DNA from: CADAWZ01 sp045114665
Lineage (GTDB): Bacteria > Vulcanimicrobiota > CADAWZ01
NCBI GenBank assembly: GCA_045114665.1
Contig: JBGUKW010000168.1
Location: 1-7,559 of the forward strand
Reading direction: 5' to 3'
Length of the DNA stretch: 7,559 nucleotides
The position numbers and the translations under genes are program-made. Positions within the stretch are counted from its first letter, which is position 1. Each line of letters opens with the position of its first letter. A model generated the notes under the pieces. The model did no database searches. It saw only the letters and a list, made by a program, of their open reading frames with translations, and was not told the DNA's origin. Shown in pieces: positions 7,001-7,559 of this stretch.

Positions 7001-7405
7001 AATATGTATAAAATGCCAACAGATGCAAATGAAATTGATGTAAATGCAAAAAACCCTTCAAGTTTCAGTGGAATAATATATGCATGTGGTGGATTTTATT
7101 GCAACCCTGGAACTGGAAATGATGTAGTAATAAATGGAATATTAGTCACTTATGGAGCCGATCCAAAATCAGGACTTCCTGGTTCAGGAAATGGATTGAA
7201 TGATGATGATTTATTGGAAATCAAAGATAAAGATGGTGAAACAATTTATAATTTTGAGAAAGATCCAGGTGCTGTTATAGTAGATAACTGTAGAAATTTT
7301 TCAATAGTATATAATTCAACAGATTTATCAAACTTTCTCGAATTATGTTCAGGAAATAAATTGCCTGTAAATTTGACTTGCGTATATTATAATAAATTAT
7401 ATTAA
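4082..7405 (+). CDS. Giant PilX-like minor pilin, paralogue with Gly-rich centre, 1107 aa
   Basis: Leader residues 1-7 end in Gly7, followed by a hydrophobic helix (8-28) and AYWAAEAGIQ (47-56), the PilX N-terminal signature. Mature +5 is Tyr12, not Glu. Residues 1-120 and the C-terminal 320 or so align well with the 951-aa neighbour. Shared blocks include SPGIYIVSDGRC (194-205), CGGGLYAGGDV (224-234), KSGTYVAIY (362-370), INGKLSGTGQI (806-816), MRKYYGF (946-952) and SSFSGIIYACGGFYC (993-1007). The centre differs: four KKD(N/D)G-type pentapeptides (429-448), a Ser/Pro/Asp linker, a Gly/Asn/Thr-rich stretch (541-600), and two very acidic segments (656-669 and 718-730). These look like flexible or metal-binding spacers, but that is inference. 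Cysteines are numerous (such as 58, 151, 205, 259, 284, 1002, 1007, 1070), fitting periplasmic disulfide formation. The next PilW-like gene follows within 30 bases. The role as pilus-tip or surface adhesin is inferred from family and size. Confidence 0.85.
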   Translation: MINKKKGGFLVYVLFTAVLISVFLITAVSDMHNSFFITKKFNGDNKAYWAAEAGIQYCEYKLKSDLGWPFFTASKTSITSTGTEKFGKFKVTSALKDNGNGYYVHGTCEEEAEEFCVYFSKNLQKTTLNGEEVNNIVPNEFPSEPSNLSYCSYTSIKETDESNNTDDEFKDVIYSKLNFIVSKEPTTYRAIITSPGIYIVSDGRCGMYRSVVEKMLIADYNNKCGGGLYAGGDVKINLSGNNSNFRVSQTSNSKPEIYCKKDMELFRKYFKNGATNLTKYAFPCSIVNGTIYFGENFDINDQILNYSKNIKSTDINGQDKFLKENGVNLDQYTNATDGQFPKLTWENIEKLKDKQEDITTIKSGTYVAIYESSLKSYSLFRLGKSYMDRNGNFDEKEFEIDMEIARNGALKDFYNFFYVASGTGKDEGQKDNGKKDNGKKDDGKKDDGVDAVSVPHSSTSKPDSGKDNDKPGSHTDKVRDHILYIKIDDNISPLIAIVNDNNFKNIKYSGFDISNFGYFDLNNLNIGDFGSNNFPSIGVSGSSTGGGGYKTDGNGTNPGEIVAPIGAVTGLPKPPNNGGSTNGGKNSGGKTGGTPGGGTQQLNSSTERAILNQLVNNTDGEFICSNYEKNEIFSIGTVKLLSEEAINQKLNIKRTKNDEDEDKKDEEQAEGANIDYEGSTYTPIIGLHKSVKLEPIEVVTKNGKKTQEFFNLITLVAERDEEEHEDEIRDETTGEVTGHTTSKELKNIKLHLSTNTSTDLVFAKKNDGVSERKTLMQSNDNSEATTKSIVSNDDSVMLYTDGFISINGKLSGTGQILANGSVYFRAGTQLNANTKVSGLTSESSKVGIYSHGVIKMDVADVNGTCSELNKEIKNLLKGESADNYNKIANKILETPITVKKKSGIDTINFTISINNKENFELLKEAYIRVAEDIEVSEGTLSLKQFMRKYYGFSERESRDYLEEIVKTNATYANNMYKMPTDANEIDVNAKNPSSFSGIIYACGGFYCNPGTGNDVVINGILVTYGADPKSGLPGSGNGLNDDDLLEIKDKDGETIYNFEKDPGAVIVDNCRNFSIVYNSTDLSNFLELCSGNKLPVNLTCVYYNKLY
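5366..5425 (+). repeat. 15-bp tandem repeat, 4 copies, coding KKD(N/D)G
   Basis: Four in-frame 15-base units, each built on GGCAAAAAAGA plus two Asp/Asn codons, encode residues 429-448. The units differ by only a few bases (the first has CAA for AAA; later ones have GAT/GAC for AAT), so the array looks recent and prone to copy-number change. Any change in steps of one unit keeps the reading frame. Confidence 0.85.
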
Positions 7406-7434
7406 TAAAACCCATGGGAAATACTAATAACAAA

Positions 7435-7559
7435 ATGAAAAAAAAAGGATTTACTTTATTTGAAACATTAATATCAACAATAGTATTTGGCATCATAATG
7501 ATATTAATGTTTCAAATGTCGTCTGCTTTTTTTAATCTATTTACAAAATCAAGTTCTAA
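7435..7559 (+). CDS. PilW/GspJ-like minor prepilin, 5' part only
   Basis: Forty-one codons plus two bases are visible before the window ends, with no stop. The leader MKKKG is followed by FTLFE, with Glu at mature +5 and the same hydrophobic helix as the gene at 226. Over the 31 residues after the cleavage site, 28 match that paralogue, although many third codon bases differ, pointing to an old duplication held by purifying selection. No strong Shine-Dalgarno sequence is present. An in-frame ATG at 7414, eight bases after the preceding stop, would give a 12-residue leader similar in length to the 13 residues of the paralogue, so the true start could be either. Close spacing suggests one operon with the 1107-aa gene. 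The C-terminal domain is not in view. Confidence 0.85.
   Translation, partial: MKKKGFTLFETLISTIVFGIIMILMFQMSSAFFNLFTKSSS

Noticed and set aside
7409..7434. A third CCCATGGGAA-type sequence after the 1107-aa gene, resembling the ATGGGAAGTATGTCAA end at 4027-4042
   Set aside because: Only about nine of the first eleven bases agree, there is no loop, no TCAA end and neither ten-base block is present; chance similarity is likely.

Overview
This is an AT-rich bacterial window carrying, on one strand, a tandem array of exported type IV pilus-like (minor pilin) genes. It begins in the tail of an IS200/IS605-family insertion sequence. The base composition (A/T-rich third codon positions), ordinary TGG tryptophan codons and TGA/TAA stops fit a low-GC bacterium using the standard bacterial code. 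I cannot assign a phylum. Type IV pilin arrays with IS605 elements occur in several low-GC lineages, and nothing here decides between them.

Layout. Positions 1-87 are the right end of an IS200/IS605 element: a probable omega-RNA scaffold, the tetramer GAAT, a terminal hairpin, and an end reading AGTATGTCAA. Positions 88-229 are the last 46 codons of a large PilX-like gene that the element has cut. The stop of that fragment overlaps the start of a PilW/GspJ-like prepilin (226-1062) in an ATGA. After 38 bases come two very large, paralogous PilX-like proteins, 951 aa (1101-3956) and 1107 aa (4082-7405). They are separated by a 125-base spacer holding a perfect 10-bp inverted repeat with a second, solo IS605-type right end in its loop. 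A second PilW-like prepilin starts near 7435 and runs off the window.

How the genes fit together. Each PilW-like gene follows a PilX-like gene, as in minor-pilin operons, so the window looks like duplicated [PilX-like, PilW-like] modules. Both protein types have prepilin leaders ending in Gly. The PilW-like ones keep Glu at mature position +5, while the PilX-like ones have Tyr there, as expected of tip-located GspK/PilX subunits. The PilX-like proteins are about five times the usual length. They carry Gly/Asn-rich beta-helix-like repeats and conserved cysteines, and they differ most from each other in the centre. I infer pilus-tip adhesin-like subunits that diversify by duplication and central replacement.

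Most notable: (1) restoring the target TTAC that an IS608-type element needs rebuilds the interrupted codons so that they match the intact paralogue; (2) removing the proposed 47-base IS remnant at 3996-4042 turns the spacer into a compact 10-bp hairpin; (3) the giant PilX-like family itself, with its hypervariable middle. All strands, motifs and alignments here were read by eye; no database search was possible.
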